A DNA stretch of 64,000 nucleotides from HGM04593 sp045661225 (GTDB lineage: Bacteria; Bacteroidota; Bacteroidia; Bacteroidales; Bacteroidaceae), in assembly GCA_045661225.1 (NCBI GenBank), contig JAZRFF010000018.1, positions 5,926-69,925 of the forward strand, given 5' to 3'. The position numbers were made by a program, and so were the translations under genes. This document shows, one piece after another, positions 34,541-45,800 of the stretch (position 1 is the stretch's first letter; the number at the start of each line of letters is the position of its first letter). The notes below the pieces were generated by a model that was given only the letters and a program-made list of their open reading frames with translations, ran no database searches and was not told where the DNA came from.

Positions 34541-36823
34541 TTATTTTTTCTTTTTATTCACCATTGCGTCAATTGCCGCCACTGCTGTAACATTAAGAAT
34601 TTCCTGTATGGAGCTTTCAAAGTCTATAAAGTGTATAGGCTTGTTGAGTCCCATCTGAATAGGTCCTATTATCTCAACGTCGGGGCTAAGTGCCTGCAAC
34701 ATTTTATATGAAGAGTTTGCCGAGTTCAGATTCGGGAACACAAGTGTGTTAACCTCTTTGCCTTTGAGACGAGTAAAGGGATAGCGCTTGTCACGCAACT
34801 CGCTATTCATTGCAACGTTGACCTGCATCTCACCATCAATAGCCCAATCGGGGTATTTTTCTTGCAGATAAGCAATAACGTTTTTAACACGTTCGGCCGA
34901 ACCGCCCTTATCCGAACCGAAGTTAGAATAAGAGGTCATTGCTATTACTGGCTCGTGGTTAAAGAAGCGTACGGCTTTTTCGGACAAACGTGCAATATCG
35001 ACCAAAGTTTCAAACTCCGGCGCACGGTTGATAAGAGTATCGGCAATAAAATATGTACCCTTCTTCGAGTTAAGAATGTGCATAGTACCAAAGGTGCTGA
35101 ATCCCTCTTGCATTCCAATTACCTCCTTTGCAACCTTAATGGTATTTGAATATTTAGTGTAAAGACCCGTTACGAAGGCATCGGCATCACCGGTCTCGAC
35201 CATCATCATTCCAAAATAGTTACGCTCGAACATTTTATCATTAGCCTCGGCTATTGTATAACCTTCGCGCTGACGTTTGGTTGCAAGAATTTCGGCGTAA
35301 CGCTCGCGACGTTCACGTTCATTCGGGTGACGCAGGTTCACAACCTCAATACCTTCGAGGCTCAAGCCTAATTCCTTTGCAAGTTTCGCTATTATCTCAT
35401 CATTACCAAGCAGAATGGGTTGGCACAACCCTTCGGACTTTGCCTGTACGGCAGCCTTCATCATAGAGGGGTGAGCACCTTCGGCAAACACGACGCGCTG
35501 CACCTCGGTACGTGCCATATCGTATATCTGCTGAGTGAGTTTAGAACTACGACCCATAAATTCAAGCAGGTGCTCCTTGTAAGCGTCCCAATCAGTGATT
35601 TTTTTACGCGCCACACCGCTCTCTATAGCCGCTTTTGCCACAGCGGTAGAAACCTCTACAAGCAAACGAGGGTCAACGGGCTTTGGAATAAAATAATCGC
35701 GACCGAACGAAAGGCGACCTACTTTATAGATTTTATTAACCACTTCGGGAACCGGTTTCTTCGCAAGTTCGGCAATAGCACGTACGGCTGCCAGTTTCAT
35801 CTCCTCATTTATAGCAGTAGCAGCAACATCAAGCGCGCCACGGAATATATAAGGAAAACCTATAACGTTGTTTATTTGGTTAGGATAGTCACTGCGTCCG
35901 GTACTCATCAGAACATCGGGACGACTCTCCATAGCCTCCTCGTATGTAATCTCGGGTTCGGGATTTGCAAGAGCAAAGACAATAGGGTCTTTAGCCATTG
36001 AACGCACCATATCTTTTGAAAGTACATTACCTTTAGAAAGTCCCAAAAAGACATCTGCTCCTACAATAGCTTCGCTAAGAGTGTGTATATCGGTACGAGA
36101 TGTTGCAAATTCAAGTTTCTCGGGAGTGAGATTAGAACGCTCGGTGCTGATTACTCCGCGGCTGTCGAGCATTACTACATTCTCTTTCTTTACTCCAAGT
36201 GCTATATAAAGCTTTGTACAAGATATTGCAGCAGCACCGGCACCATTTACAACAACTTTTACATCGGCAATATTCTTTCCATTAACATCAAGTGCATTCA
36301 AAAGACCGGCTGCCGAGATTATGGCTGTACCGTGCTGGTCGTCGTGCATAACAGGAATATCAAGTTCCTCTTTCAAGCGACGTTCAATCTCAAAGCACTC
36401 AGGTGCCTTTATATCCTCGAGGTTTATACCTCCAAAGGTTGGAGCTATGGCTTTTACTGCCTCTATGAATTTTTCGGGATTTTCCTGGTCAACCTCAATG
36501 TCGAACACGTCGATTCCGGCGTAAATCTTGAACAGAAGACCTTTTCCCTCCATTACCGGTTTGCCCGCAACAGCACCAATATTGCCAAGACCAAGAACGG
36601 CTGTACCATTAGAAATTACAGCCACCAGATTACCTTTATCGGTATATTTATATGCATTCTGCGGGTCATTCTGAATCTCAAGACAAGGTTCGGCTACTCC
36701 GGGAGAGTATGCCAACGAGAGGTCAGTCTGTGTAAAGTAAGGCTTTGTGGGAACGACCTCTATTTTTCCGGGACGCTTCCCTGCGTGATAATTCAACGCA
36801 TCTTCTTTTGTTATTTTTGCCAT
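34541..36823 (-). CDS. maeB: NADP-dependent malic enzyme (malic + phosphotransacetylase-like domains)
   Basis: Decarboxylates malate to pyruvate with NADP. The 760-residue MaeB form has an N-terminal malic domain (YSPGVAEPCLEI, then MHDDQHGTAII with metal ligands and VVNGAGAAAISC Rossmann motif) and a C-terminal phosphate-acetyltransferase-like domain from about residue 430 (RVVFAEGAHPSMMKAA). The latter is regulatory in the family, binding acetyl-CoA. It is the last gene of a minus-strand cluster dapA-TIGR02757-maeB, 30 bases behind its neighbour. Confidence 0.96.
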   Translation of the reverse strand: MAKITKEDALNYHAGKRPGKIEVVPTKPYFTQTDLSLAYSPGVAEPCLEIQNDPQNAYKYTDKGNLVAVISNGTAVLGLGNIGAVAGKPVMEGKGLLFKIYAGIDVFDIEVDQENPEKFIEAVKAIAPTFGGINLEDIKAPECFEIERRLKEELDIPVMHDDQHGTAIISAAGLLNALDVNGKNIADVKVVVNGAGAAAISCTKLYIALGVKKENVVMLDSRGVISTERSNLTPEKLEFATSRTDIHTLSEAIVGADVFLGLSKGNVLSKDMVRSMAKDPIVFALANPEPEITYEEAMESRPDVLMSTGRSDYPNQINNVIGFPYIFRGALDVAATAINEEMKLAAVRAIAELAKKPVPEVVNKIYKVGRLSFGRDYFIPKPVDPRLLVEVSTAVAKAAIESGVARKKITDWDAYKEHLLEFMGRSSKLTQQIYDMARTEVQRVVFAEGAHPSMMKAAVQAKSEGLCQPILLGNDEIIAKLAKELGLSLEGIEVVNLRHPNERERRERYAEILATKRQREGYTIAEANDKMFERNYFGMMMVETGDADAFVTGLYTKYSNTIKVAKEVIGMQEGFSTFGTMHILNSKKGTYFIADTLINRAPEFETLVDIARLSEKAVRFFNHEPVIAMTSYSNFGSDKGGSAERVKNVIAYLQEKYPDWAIDGEMQVNVAMNSELRDKRYPFTRLKGKEVNTLVFPNLNSANSSYKMLQALSPDVEIIGPIQMGLNKPIHFIDFESSIQEILNVTAVAAIDAMVNKKKK

Positions 36824-36853
36824 TATAATCAGTTTTTATCGTATCGTGTTAAT

Positions 36854-37633
36854 TTATATTCTTAAAGTCTCTATGAAACCATCGCCGGCTTCACCTACTC
36901 CAAAAAGAGCAAAATCGTAGCGAACGGGGTCATCGGGCGAAAGTTCACGCAGCCTCGAGGTTAGTTCTTCAACAGCACGACGGTCATTTTGTTTACGTGT
37001 TACAAGACCAAGCAAACGAGCTGTACGCGCAACGTGAACATCAAGAGGTATCATCAGCTGCGACTGCGGCACAGCGTCCCATATTCCAAGGTCGACAATA
37101 CCGTCCTTTCGGCAAAGCCAACGTAGCATCATATGCATACGCTTACAAGCCGAGGGCGCCTTTCCCTTTTTGCCAACAGGGTCGCTTATATGCCTTGTAG
37201 CGGCACCACCATTTGCAGCAGAAAATTCACCACGCAGACGCTCGATGCCGTCCCAAGGGGAACAACCGGTAAAAAGCGGTTCCATTGAACCGTATCGTTC
37301 GTAAACACTCTTAAGCCCACGGCAGATGTATTTAAAATCTGCAGCAAAGAATGTTCGATGAATATTCAATCTATCATCAAGCCCTTCCCATTCGCCGGCC
37401 ATCACATATTCATAAGGCTTCGAATGCATTATATCCACAAACATCTTGTTGCCAGAGCGCAGAATCATTTTGCGATTGCCCCACGCAATAACCGATGCCA
37501 GCAAGGCGGATATTTCAATATCCTCCTTGCGTGTGAAAGAATGAGGAAAGCTTATAGGGTCGTCAGGAATAAAATCCGCACAATTGTACTGTGCAACCTT
37601 TTCGTCGAGCACAGCCTTCAGTTTCACCATCAT
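36854..37633 (-). CDS. TIGR02757 family protein
   Basis: A 259-residue cytosolic protein. DPISFPHSFTRKEDIEISALLASVIAWGNRK and HMMLRWLCRKDGIVDLGIW are characteristic of this family, distantly related to helix-hairpin-helix glycosylases, with no experimentally fixed role. The start lies just behind the dapA stop (37635), indicating translational coupling with dapA. Confidence 0.85.
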   Translation of the reverse strand: MMVKLKAVLDEKVAQYNCADFIPDDPISFPHSFTRKEDIEISALLASVIAWGNRKMILRSGNKMFVDIMHSKPYEYVMAGEWEGLDDRLNIHRTFFAADFKYICRGLKSVYERYGSMEPLFTGCSPWDGIERLRGEFSAANGGAATRHISDPVGKKGKAPSACKRMHMMLRWLCRKDGIVDLGIWDAVPQSQLMIPLDVHVARTARLLGLVTRKQNDRRAVEELTSRLRELSPDDPVRYDFALFGVGEAGDGFIETLRI

Positions 37634-37634
37634 T

Positions 37635-38516
37635 TTACTGCATTAACAGAGCTTGTCCGAGCTTGTCGTATGTATCCTTTGTTGCAGGAACCAAAGGCAA
37701 GCGGAGGTTATTCTCAAGCAATCCCATAATGTTCATAAGCGCCTTTATTCCGCTAGGGTTTCCATCGACAAAAATCAGTCTAAACAGTTCCGCAAGACGG
37801 CTATTGATGACACGAGCCTCTTCGGGGCGTCCTTCCTGCATAGCCTTAACAAGAGCACTCATCTCGCGCGGATAGGCATTACCGAATACCGATATAACAC
37901 CCACGCCGCCAACATTCATAATATCGACGGTCAAGGCATCGTCACCCGAAAAAATTTCAAAGTCTGCCGGCATAATAGCTGCAAGTTCGCTTATCTGTCC
38001 GATATTGCCCGAAGCTGCTTTAAAGCCAACAATATTAGGACACTCGTTAACAATGCGGGCTACCGTTGATGGAAGTATATCGACACCCGTCCTGCCAGGA
38101 ACGTTGTACATATAAATAGGGAGCTCTGTCGCTTGTGATATTGCTTTGTAGTGCTGATATATACCCTCCTGTGAAGGTTTGTTGTAATATGGTGCAACTG
38201 ACAATATTGCATCTACACCTGTAAGGTCTTCGTTTTTAATTTCATCGACAAGCGCACGAGTGCAATTTCCGCCCATTCCAACCATTATAGGCATTCTGCC
38301 GTCGACCTGCTTTATGACGCGCTTTCGAATCTCACGTTTTTCTTCAGTTGTCAACGTGGGAGTTTCGGCTGTAGTGCCGAGCACGCATAGAAAAGAGGTT
38401 CCGCAGTCAATGTGCATTTGCACCAATCTTTCCAATGCGACATAATCAACCTCACCGGCATTTGTAAATGGCGTTACAAGAGCGACGCCCATACCTGTAA
38501 ATCTTTTTCGCATCAT
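37635..38516 (-). CDS. dapA: 4-hydroxy-tetrahydrodipicolinate synthase
   Basis: Condenses aspartate semialdehyde and pyruvate, the first committed step to diaminopimelate and lysine. The 293-residue aldolase-type protein has the Schiff-base Lys166 in VGFKAASGN, Tyr137 in YMYNVPGRTG and the GTTAETPTL substrate loop. It opens the cluster with TIGR02757 and maeB. Minus-strand promoter box at 38542-38549. Confidence 0.96.
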   Translation of the reverse strand: MMRKRFTGMGVALVTPFTNAGEVDYVALERLVQMHIDCGTSFLCVLGTTAETPTLTTEEKREIRKRVIKQVDGRMPIMVGMGGNCTRALVDEIKNEDLTGVDAILSVAPYYNKPSQEGIYQHYKAISQATELPIYMYNVPGRTGVDILPSTVARIVNECPNIVGFKAASGNIGQISELAAIMPADFEIFSGDDALTVDIMNVGGVGVISVFGNAYPREMSALVKAMQEGRPEEARVINSRLAELFRLIFVDGNPSGIKALMNIMGLLENNLRLPLVPATKDTYDKLGQALLMQ

Positions 38517-38541
38517 AATTATCTATTTAAATTTCGGAGTG

Positions 38542-38549
38542 CAAAATTA
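38542..38549 (-). promoter_or_regulatory. Promoter -7 box of dapA
   Basis: Minus strand TAATTTTG followed by CACTCC, 26 bases before the start. Confidence 0.65.
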
Positions 38550-38634
38550 CATTTTTTTTACTATTTTAGCGTATATTTTATAATAAATATAACAATACAA
38601 TGTTAAAAAAACAATAATCAACAATAGTCAGAAA

Positions 38635-40641
38635 TCAATCTCGCCCTGCAAGCATAGACAAGAATTCATCTTCGGACACAAGTCTTACCCCCAATTTATT
38701 TGCCTTTTCCAATTTGCTCGGTCCCATATTTTCTCCGGCAAGAATAAAAGATGTAGACTTGCTGACGCTACCGACATTTTTTCCGCCATTAGCCTCAATC
38801 ATTTCCTTATACTCGTCACGAGAGTGATGCGTAAACACACCGCTAATGACAATGCTCAGTCCTTTGAGAATATCGGTGCGTGCACGCAGTGTATCCTCCC
38901 CTAATTCAAAGTTCAGTCCTGCCTCACCAAGCCTGCGTACAAGTTCGCGATTTTCTTCTTTAGCAAAGTATGCTGTAACGCTTGCAGCTATACGTTCACC
39001 AATCTCATCAACCTCGACAAGAGCAGCAACAGTAGCGTTCATAAGCGCCTCCATACAGCCAAAGGCACGAGCAAGACGCTTGGCAACCGTTGCCCCCACG
39101 AAGCGTATTCCCAACGCAAAGACAACCCTCTCAAAAGGCACTGCAAGTGATTCTTTTATAGCTGCAACAACATTTTCGGCCGATTTTGCACCCATACGCG
39201 GCAGGAACATAAGATCCTCGGGTTGCAGAGAGTATATATCGGCAACATTCTTAATCAGTCCATAATTAAACAGCAGCTCTATTGTCTCGGGACCTATAGA
39301 ATCAATATTCATAGCCTCGCGCGAAACAAAATGCTCAATCTTACCCTTTATCTGAGGCGGACAAGCAAGGTCATTAGGACAATAATGAGCAGCTTCTCCG
39401 TCGACCCTCACAAGAGGTGTACCGCACTCGGGGCAACGCTCTATAAACATAACCTTAGGGCCAAGCATAAAACGTGCCTCAACATCGACTCCTGTTATTT
39501 TGGGAATAATTTCACCGCCTTTTTCTATGTACACCATATCTCCCAAGTGCAGGTCAAATTTCTCAATTATGTCGGAATTATGCAACGATGCACGTTTAAC
39601 TACCGTACCCGACAATTGTACCGGTTCGAGATTGGCGACCGGGGTTACCACGCCGGTACGCCCCACCTGATAAGTTACCTCGTTAAGTCTCGTAAGAGCA
39701 CGCTCGGCCTGAAACTTATATGCTATTGCCCAACGTGGCGATTTTGCCGTATATCCAAGATTTTTCTGTTGTCGCAACGAATTCACCTTTAGCACAATAC
39801 CGTCTGTCGCAAAAGGCAAGCTCTTACGTTCCGTATCCATACGTTCTATAAAATCGAATATCTCGTCAAGCGTTCTGCATTTTCGTGTATATTCCGAAAC
39901 CTTAAACCCCCAGCGCGACGCCGCAAGCAGATTTTCATAATGCCCATCGGCAGGAAGTTCATCACCAAGCATAAAATAGAGATAGGCATCAAGATGACGC
40001 TTGGCTACGACCGTTGAATCCTGCAGTTTAAGCGTTCCCGAAGCGGCATTTCGCGGGTTGGCGAACAAAGGTTCACTGTTTCGTTCGCGTTCCTTGTTTA
40101 ACTGCTCAAACACGCCCCAGGGCATAAGCACCTCGCCTCTAATTTCGAACTCGCGAGGCCACCCTTCGCCTGTCAGCACAAGCGGCACTGTGCGAATGGT
40201 CTTAACATTAACTGTAACATCATCTCCTTTTTCACCATCGCCGCGTGTTACCGCACGCAACAATTTGCCATCGACATATGTGAGCGAGATTGAAGTACCG
40301 TCAAACTTAAGTTCACAGCAAATTTCAAAATCCTCGTTAAGGCTCTTGCGCACACGCTCATAGAAATCGGCCACTTCGCCCTTGGAGTAAGTATTACCAA
40401 GCGACAACATTGGATACTTGTGCTGCACCTGTTTGAATTCTTTAGTAATATCGCTTCCCACACGCAATGTAGGCGATGTCGGGTCGTACATATCAGGATT
40501 TTCCGCTTCGAGCTGCTGAAGTTCCTTTAGCAACATATCAAATTCATAGTCACTGATTACAGGGGAGTTAAGAACATAATATCTGTGATTATGCCCGTGC
40601 AGTTCATTGCGGAGTTCAAGAATACGTTCCTGAGGTGTCAT
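38635..40641 (-). CDS. ligA: NAD-dependent DNA ligase
   Basis: Seals nicks in replication and repair. The 668-residue product shows all family parts: Ia domain (HNHRYYVLNSPVISDYEFD), adenylation Lys112 in ELKFDG, OB fold, four-cysteine zinc finger (CPECGTPL to YCPNDLACP), helix-hairpin-helix repeats (FLPRMGAKSAENV), and a C-terminal BRCT domain (GLSIVISGVFTHHSRDEYKE). Complete and unremarkable. The phage-derived block begins 108 bases downstream. Confidence 0.98.
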   Translation of the reverse strand: MTPQERILELRNELHGHNHRYYVLNSPVISDYEFDMLLKELQQLEAENPDMYDPTSPTLRVGSDITKEFKQVQHKYPMLSLGNTYSKGEVADFYERVRKSLNEDFEICCELKFDGTSISLTYVDGKLLRAVTRGDGEKGDDVTVNVKTIRTVPLVLTGEGWPREFEIRGEVLMPWGVFEQLNKERERNSEPLFANPRNAASGTLKLQDSTVVAKRHLDAYLYFMLGDELPADGHYENLLAASRWGFKVSEYTRKCRTLDEIFDFIERMDTERKSLPFATDGIVLKVNSLRQQKNLGYTAKSPRWAIAYKFQAERALTRLNEVTYQVGRTGVVTPVANLEPVQLSGTVVKRASLHNSDIIEKFDLHLGDMVYIEKGGEIIPKITGVDVEARFMLGPKVMFIERCPECGTPLVRVDGEAAHYCPNDLACPPQIKGKIEHFVSREAMNIDSIGPETIELLFNYGLIKNVADIYSLQPEDLMFLPRMGAKSAENVVAAIKESLAVPFERVVFALGIRFVGATVAKRLARAFGCMEALMNATVAALVEVDEIGERIAASVTAYFAKEENRELVRRLGEAGLNFELGEDTLRARTDILKGLSIVISGVFTHHSRDEYKEMIEANGGKNVGSVSKSTSFILAGENMGPSKLEKANKLGVRLVSEDEFLSMLAGRD

Positions 40642-40749
40642 AGATTTATTTTTATAGTATGAAAATCACTTGCGAAGATAGCAAAATATACCGACAACCG
40701 AGTGAAGATTACTTAAAATCTTTACCCCGTTGACGGTATTTGCAAACTC

Positions 40750-42756
40750 CTATTGCTCAGCCGGCACTTCTTGTGATTGCTCGTGAGCCTGAGCTTCGGT
40801 TTCCGCAGCCGTATGTTCCGCCGACGTTTCATTACCCTTTGCCGATGATGCCGCAAGGCGTTCAAGCAGTTCGGGCGGAACCCCTTCCATAGGAGCACCC
40901 TGTGCAGCTTGTTGTTCATTGCGTTTAAGAGCTTCAAGAATCTTTGTTGCAAACGGATAGGAACTATTTTCAAGCATAGTCTTAACATCAATAGCATTGG
41001 CACGAAAAAGCTCCATAAGAAAGTCATTTGCAAGAAGCTGATAAGCCGGAGTGTTATACCCTTCGGTAATTGTAAGGTCAAACTCACTGTTGCGTACCTT
41101 TTCAGGGTTATACCACTTAGCCTCCTCGCTATACTGTTTGCCGGCAAGGTCAATATACTGCGCTTCGCTATAGAATTGTTGTATGGTTTTCAGAATCTTA
41201 ATATCCCGACGACGACGGAAAGTTCTAAACCCATCGAAAAGTCCTTTCAGGTTCAACGATGAGTTCTGTGTTTGCTGAGCATAAAGCGATGCCGGAGTAC
41301 CGGCTTTGGGTGCCTGGCCCTGCATTGCCGAATTAACACCGGATATTTCGTTTATAAGTTGCAACTGCAGGTTAAGCAGTTCAAAATCGCCCGCTACAGC
41401 AGCACCACTATTATACTGCCGCACCACCCCGTCTATGCTTTGTCCGGGTTTTAGTTTGACAAACAGCACGCCATTGTAACGCACATACTCATCTATAACC
41501 TCTTCACGCGACATACTCTCGAAAGCCTCATCATCGACCACAAGCACTCCTTTCGAAGAGGTACTGCGAATGAAGTCTATAAGTGTAGCCGTACGGTTTA
41601 TAGCACGCTGTTGGTCAATAAACTGTTCGACGAAATTACCAAGCCTGCCTTGAACAAGAGGGTAAAGATGCAACACATAATTATGTTCTCCGTGCCAGTA
41701 AGGACTGCGTCCCTCTTGCAAGACATCGCCGTAAGGAGTCATATAGCGATAGTACCAATAGCGCTCCGTCGCAAAGGAATAATCGACAAGCAGCAACTCA
41801 TCAGTTGACACTCCACGCGCCTTTCCCTCGCTGCGACGACGTTCATTCTCACCCTCGAGCAACAGCCTGCTATCTTCGTTGTAAGGCAGATAACCCCAAG
41901 TGCCTCGCTCATTATCATTCCACAGATAAGCGTCGCGTGACTCAAGTTTCCACCCTAATATCACGCGACAGAGATTACTGCGCGAAGGTGTATAGAAAGA
42001 GAGGTTGGCTGTTTCGTCACCCTGCATAGCACGACTGCCGCCATAAAGCGCCGACAATGCTGTGCCGTAAATTTCTTTTATACGCAATTTATCCTGTGGT
42101 GTACGTCCAAAAAGCGCAAGCACGTCGGGCAGAGGCAAGTCGAAAAGTTCGCCAATGCAAGATAAATCCCACATACGCACGTCCTCGAGATTAGTATTAA
42201 AGAACAAGCGCGACGGATTTACAGAATAAACCCAGACGTCACGCCGCTCTTTTGAGGGATTAACGCCATACTCCACCCTCTGCGCCGTCATTCCGCCATT
42301 GAGCAACATTCTCATCGAGTCGGAATCAAGTTCCTCGGTCTCGTTAATGTCGTGTACATACTCTATTGCAACGGACATCATCTCCCCCACAGTAGTTTCA
42401 CTCTGGTCACGTGCCACACACACCGGACGCATATTATTTTGCCGCAGCTGACCATCTATATTACTCAATATAGGTGCAATCATATTGTTCTTAAGCGGCA
42501 CTTTGCCATTCTTTTTTATGAGTTCGCCCTCGGTTATCTGCGCAAAAGTATCCGGGTCGGTAACATAGTCGCCCCACTGGTCGCCATAGCTGTACATAAG
42601 ACTGCGGCGCAGTTTTTGTCTCGCCTCATCGAGAGCATTCCAGCAAGCTGCACATTCAGAAAGAAAGTCGTGGGCTGTGCCAAACCTCTCTTTATCACGA
42701 AGTTCTTTTTCCGAAGCTAAAGCTATAACTCTTTTATCTAAAAATTTATTCATCAC
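40750..42756 (-). CDS. Phage portal-like protein
   Basis: A 668-residue protein resembling the large portal proteins of podovirus/P22- and crAss-like phages: PLKNNMIAPILSNIDGQLRQ near residue 90 (the NxIxPIV..ivGq region), the SVNPSRLFFNTNLEDVRMWDL dp-type motif, and a helical C-terminal part with ISGVNSAMQGQAPKAGTPAS (crown/barrel region of such portals). The tail is a glutamine/alanine/glutamate-rich coil. In phages the portal is the ring through which DNA enters the capsid. It is the last gene of a four-gene operon and its frame is intact. Identity is by pattern only. Confidence 0.65.
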   Translation of the reverse strand: MMNKFLDKRVIALASEKELRDKERFGTAHDFLSECAACWNALDEARQKLRRSLMYSYGDQWGDYVTDPDTFAQITEGELIKKNGKVPLKNNMIAPILSNIDGQLRQNNMRPVCVARDQSETTVGEMMSVAIEYVHDINETEELDSDSMRMLLNGGMTAQRVEYGVNPSKERRDVWVYSVNPSRLFFNTNLEDVRMWDLSCIGELFDLPLPDVLALFGRTPQDKLRIKEIYGTALSALYGGSRAMQGDETANLSFYTPSRSNLCRVILGWKLESRDAYLWNDNERGTWGYLPYNEDSRLLLEGENERRRSEGKARGVSTDELLLVDYSFATERYWYYRYMTPYGDVLQEGRSPYWHGEHNYVLHLYPLVQGRLGNFVEQFIDQQRAINRTATLIDFIRSTSSKGVLVVDDEAFESMSREEVIDEYVRYNGVLFVKLKPGQSIDGVVRQYNSGAAVAGDFELLNLQLQLINEISGVNSAMQGQAPKAGTPASLYAQQTQNSSLNLKGLFDGFRTFRRRRDIKILKTIQQFYSEAQYIDLAGKQYSEEAKWYNPEKVRNSEFDLTITEGYNTPAYQLLANDFLMELFRANAIDVKTMLENSSYPFATKILEALKRNEQQAAQGAPMEGVPPELLERLAASSAKGNETSAEHTAAETEAQAHEQSQEVPAEQ

Positions 42757-42885
42757 TCTTTTTCTTTAAAAAACAGAAGCGCAAGCCCTTCCGACAGTCT
42801 TCAATGGAAACAACAGACGCCCCCAAAAAACTAAAGAGACTGCCCTGCAAAGAGTTCTTGCGCCCCCGATTATTCAATAAAGCTT

Positions 42886-45800
42886 TTAATAGGTATATTT
42901 TTTAATATCCTCTTCGGTAAAATTCAATCGCTCGCGTATAATCTTTTGCTGCTCGGGCGGCAGAAGCCTATAGTACAACAATCCTTTTGCGTTACGCAAG
43001 AAACGAGGAGCAGAGGGCAACAAAGTGCCGTTATCTATCATTTTCTGAACCCCTTCTATAAATTTAGACAAGTCATAATAACTCTCTTTGTTGTAATGAG
43101 CCGACTTAAAGTCGCCAAAGACCCGCCGCCTGTGCACGTGAGGTTTTGTTTTTTTCATCATATACTCACAATGCTTCTGCAACAGTTCCCTAAGTTCAGC
43201 CTCCCCCATACGACGGTTGTTGCCTGTATAGAGTTTAGTCCTTATGAGCAAATCCTTAATACAGTCTTTGATTCGAACAAGCAATGTACGCTCTTGCACC
43301 GTTGGATTAACATTCTCGGCAAGTTCGGCAAGGTATTCTTCAACCAACGAATAAGCATTGACAGGGTCATACTTTCCACTTTTCTTTTTTATTCCCTCAT
43401 ACACCTCGGGCATACCCCTGCGGTAAACCTCTTCGATAAAGTCATATATGTGATGACCGAATATCTTTAAAAGGCCTTGATGCCCTACAAGCTCGTGCAG
43501 AACGGTCTTTTCCACATTTTCGACTGACCTTGCATTAGGCAGTGCAACAGTGATTGTCTCTCCGTCTGTCCAACCTTCGGCCATCAGCTGTGTCTCGTAA
43601 CGCATCACGTCCATTTCGTTGTTCACATCGGGGCGTTGCACCTGACGCATATCGGTAATAAGGTTCAGTTTCACTCCGAATTTCTCGCCCAATTCTTCGG
43701 CGCGCGCCTTGTAGGACTCAACCTGTTCTGCTGTATTTGAGGCCACCTTACTCCACACCTTACCATTGCGATTTTCCGATGGAATCTCCGTAACCCGGTT
43801 TCTCTTCATTGGTACAGGCTGACGATTTTGAAACACAGACATACGCTCCTCAATCATTTTGTTATAAACGTCCGTTTCGTTTGCCTTAACTTCTTCATTG
43901 GACATACCCCGATACTCACTGCCGAGTCCTTTGTTCATAATTTCAAGTGCACGTTCCTGAGAGGCGCCACTTTTAAGTTCTTCAATATCCTTTCTTAACG
44001 CTCTTTCATACTCGTCAAGCGCAATATCCTCCATTGGAGTAATGCGAAATACAGCCTCTTGAACCTTTGTCAGCAAACTACCTTTTTCAAGTCCATAGCG
44101 TTTCTCAATGCCACGGCGAATATCGTGCAATTCCTGCACCATTCCCGACTCGTTATATGACGACAGCTCAAGAAGGTCATTTATAATACTCTCCTCTGTT
44201 GTTGTCAACTGTTCGCCGCGCACCTTTTTATACATAGCACTCGAAACATCATCGACATTCACTCCGGTACGTTTGACATACTGCCCCGCCTGACGCAAGA
44301 AATTTGCCGTAAGGAACCCTTTTGTAAGTTCGGTTTCGAAAGCGAGTATTCTATTGCTTCTTATTTTTCCTTTGTGCAACAGAAGATGACTTTTCAGGTT
44401 GCTTGTATTTTTAAAGAGGTGCGTATCTATTTTACGTCCCCACTCGTCGTAGTTTGTTATGCGCCACATTCCCTTTTCGTTGCGGTCGACCGTATAGTCC
44501 AAAGGCAACATAGAATCCTTTGACGAGAGAAGTATATTTTCGACCAAAAAAGCCAGTTTCGACTTTGTTTCCAGCGACACATTTTTGTCTGCAATAATTT
44601 TCTTATACTCTTCAAGAACAGCGTTGTTACCTTTTCCGCCAAAAGAGGGCAAACGCAACTCCCGCTCCAGTGCCGACATAAACTCTTCGGGATTATAATT
44701 CAGTTCCTCGAGTTCCATTTTCTCGGGCTCGGCAAGCTTGAGTTCCTTTTTTATTTCTCCATTCTTGTCGAGTTTTATGTTCGCTCCACGCGGTCTCCAG
44801 TGGGCCAATCTCATAGCAACCAACGTAGCTGCACTCTCGCCAAAATCCTGAAAGAAGTCTACCGGGGTCACCTCGACACCGCTCATAATCTTTTCAGTTT
44901 CGGAGACACCGGCAAACACGGCCGATTCAGCACACAGAACTTTTGAAGAGGCATAGGCTCTTTTCAGCCCGGACGTCTGCCTTGCAATTTCCCGCAACGG
45001 AGTTCCAACGACAGAAAGTGCTGTTCCCGTTAATGCACCTCTTGCCAACGACTTTAGAGCCTTTCCGGAATTTACACTGCTTGTATAAAGGAGGTCCTCA
45101 ACAACACTGTTGGCAACATCATAAGTTCCTAATGTAAAACCCTGAACAGCAGCACCCTGAGCAATTTTCGAGCTCAAGCGTTGCGTTACAATGCGCTTAG
45201 CCGCATCGCCTGCCACTTTCTTTGTAACACCCTCGCCTGCACGTGCAAGATATATGCTTTGCGTAAGTTTGTCGGTGTAAAGAGAAGCTGCCCTCCCGAC
45301 AACAGAACTTGCCATTGAGCCAAGAGCCGAAAATACAGGACTGTCAATAAGCAGAGAACCGACATTTGCTGCAAACTGCTCCATTCTACCCGGATTATAC
45401 CTATTGAGCGCCTCGCTCTGAAGAGAAGCAAAGTCGTTGTCACCGGTCTTTGCTGCAAGACCGGTCTTTGAGACTTTTCCAATCAATGAATTATCCATCG
45501 CCGAGCGTAGTATATACTCACTGCTGCTATTTGGAATATCTTCATTGATAGCCTCATCAAGCATACGGCTATAAAGTCCCGGCACAACCTTTTCATTAAG
45601 ATATTTACCAACGTCTCCATCTCCGACAAAAGGCGCCACAGCTGCGGCAAGTTCTTCCACATCTATTTGGTCAAAAGTTCTCTTAATATCGTTCATAGGG
45701 TTATCGACACGCATCATTTCGCGTTGCGCAATATCAGGGTCGGCTCCGGGTACCGAAATATACTGTCTGTAAATATCGCGCCCCTTGTTCTTGGATTCAT

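Noticed and set aside
36083..36865. 260-residue ORF on the plus strand opposite maeB
   Set aside because: Fully antisense to a well-conserved enzyme; cysteine/tyrosine-rich shadow translation without domain.
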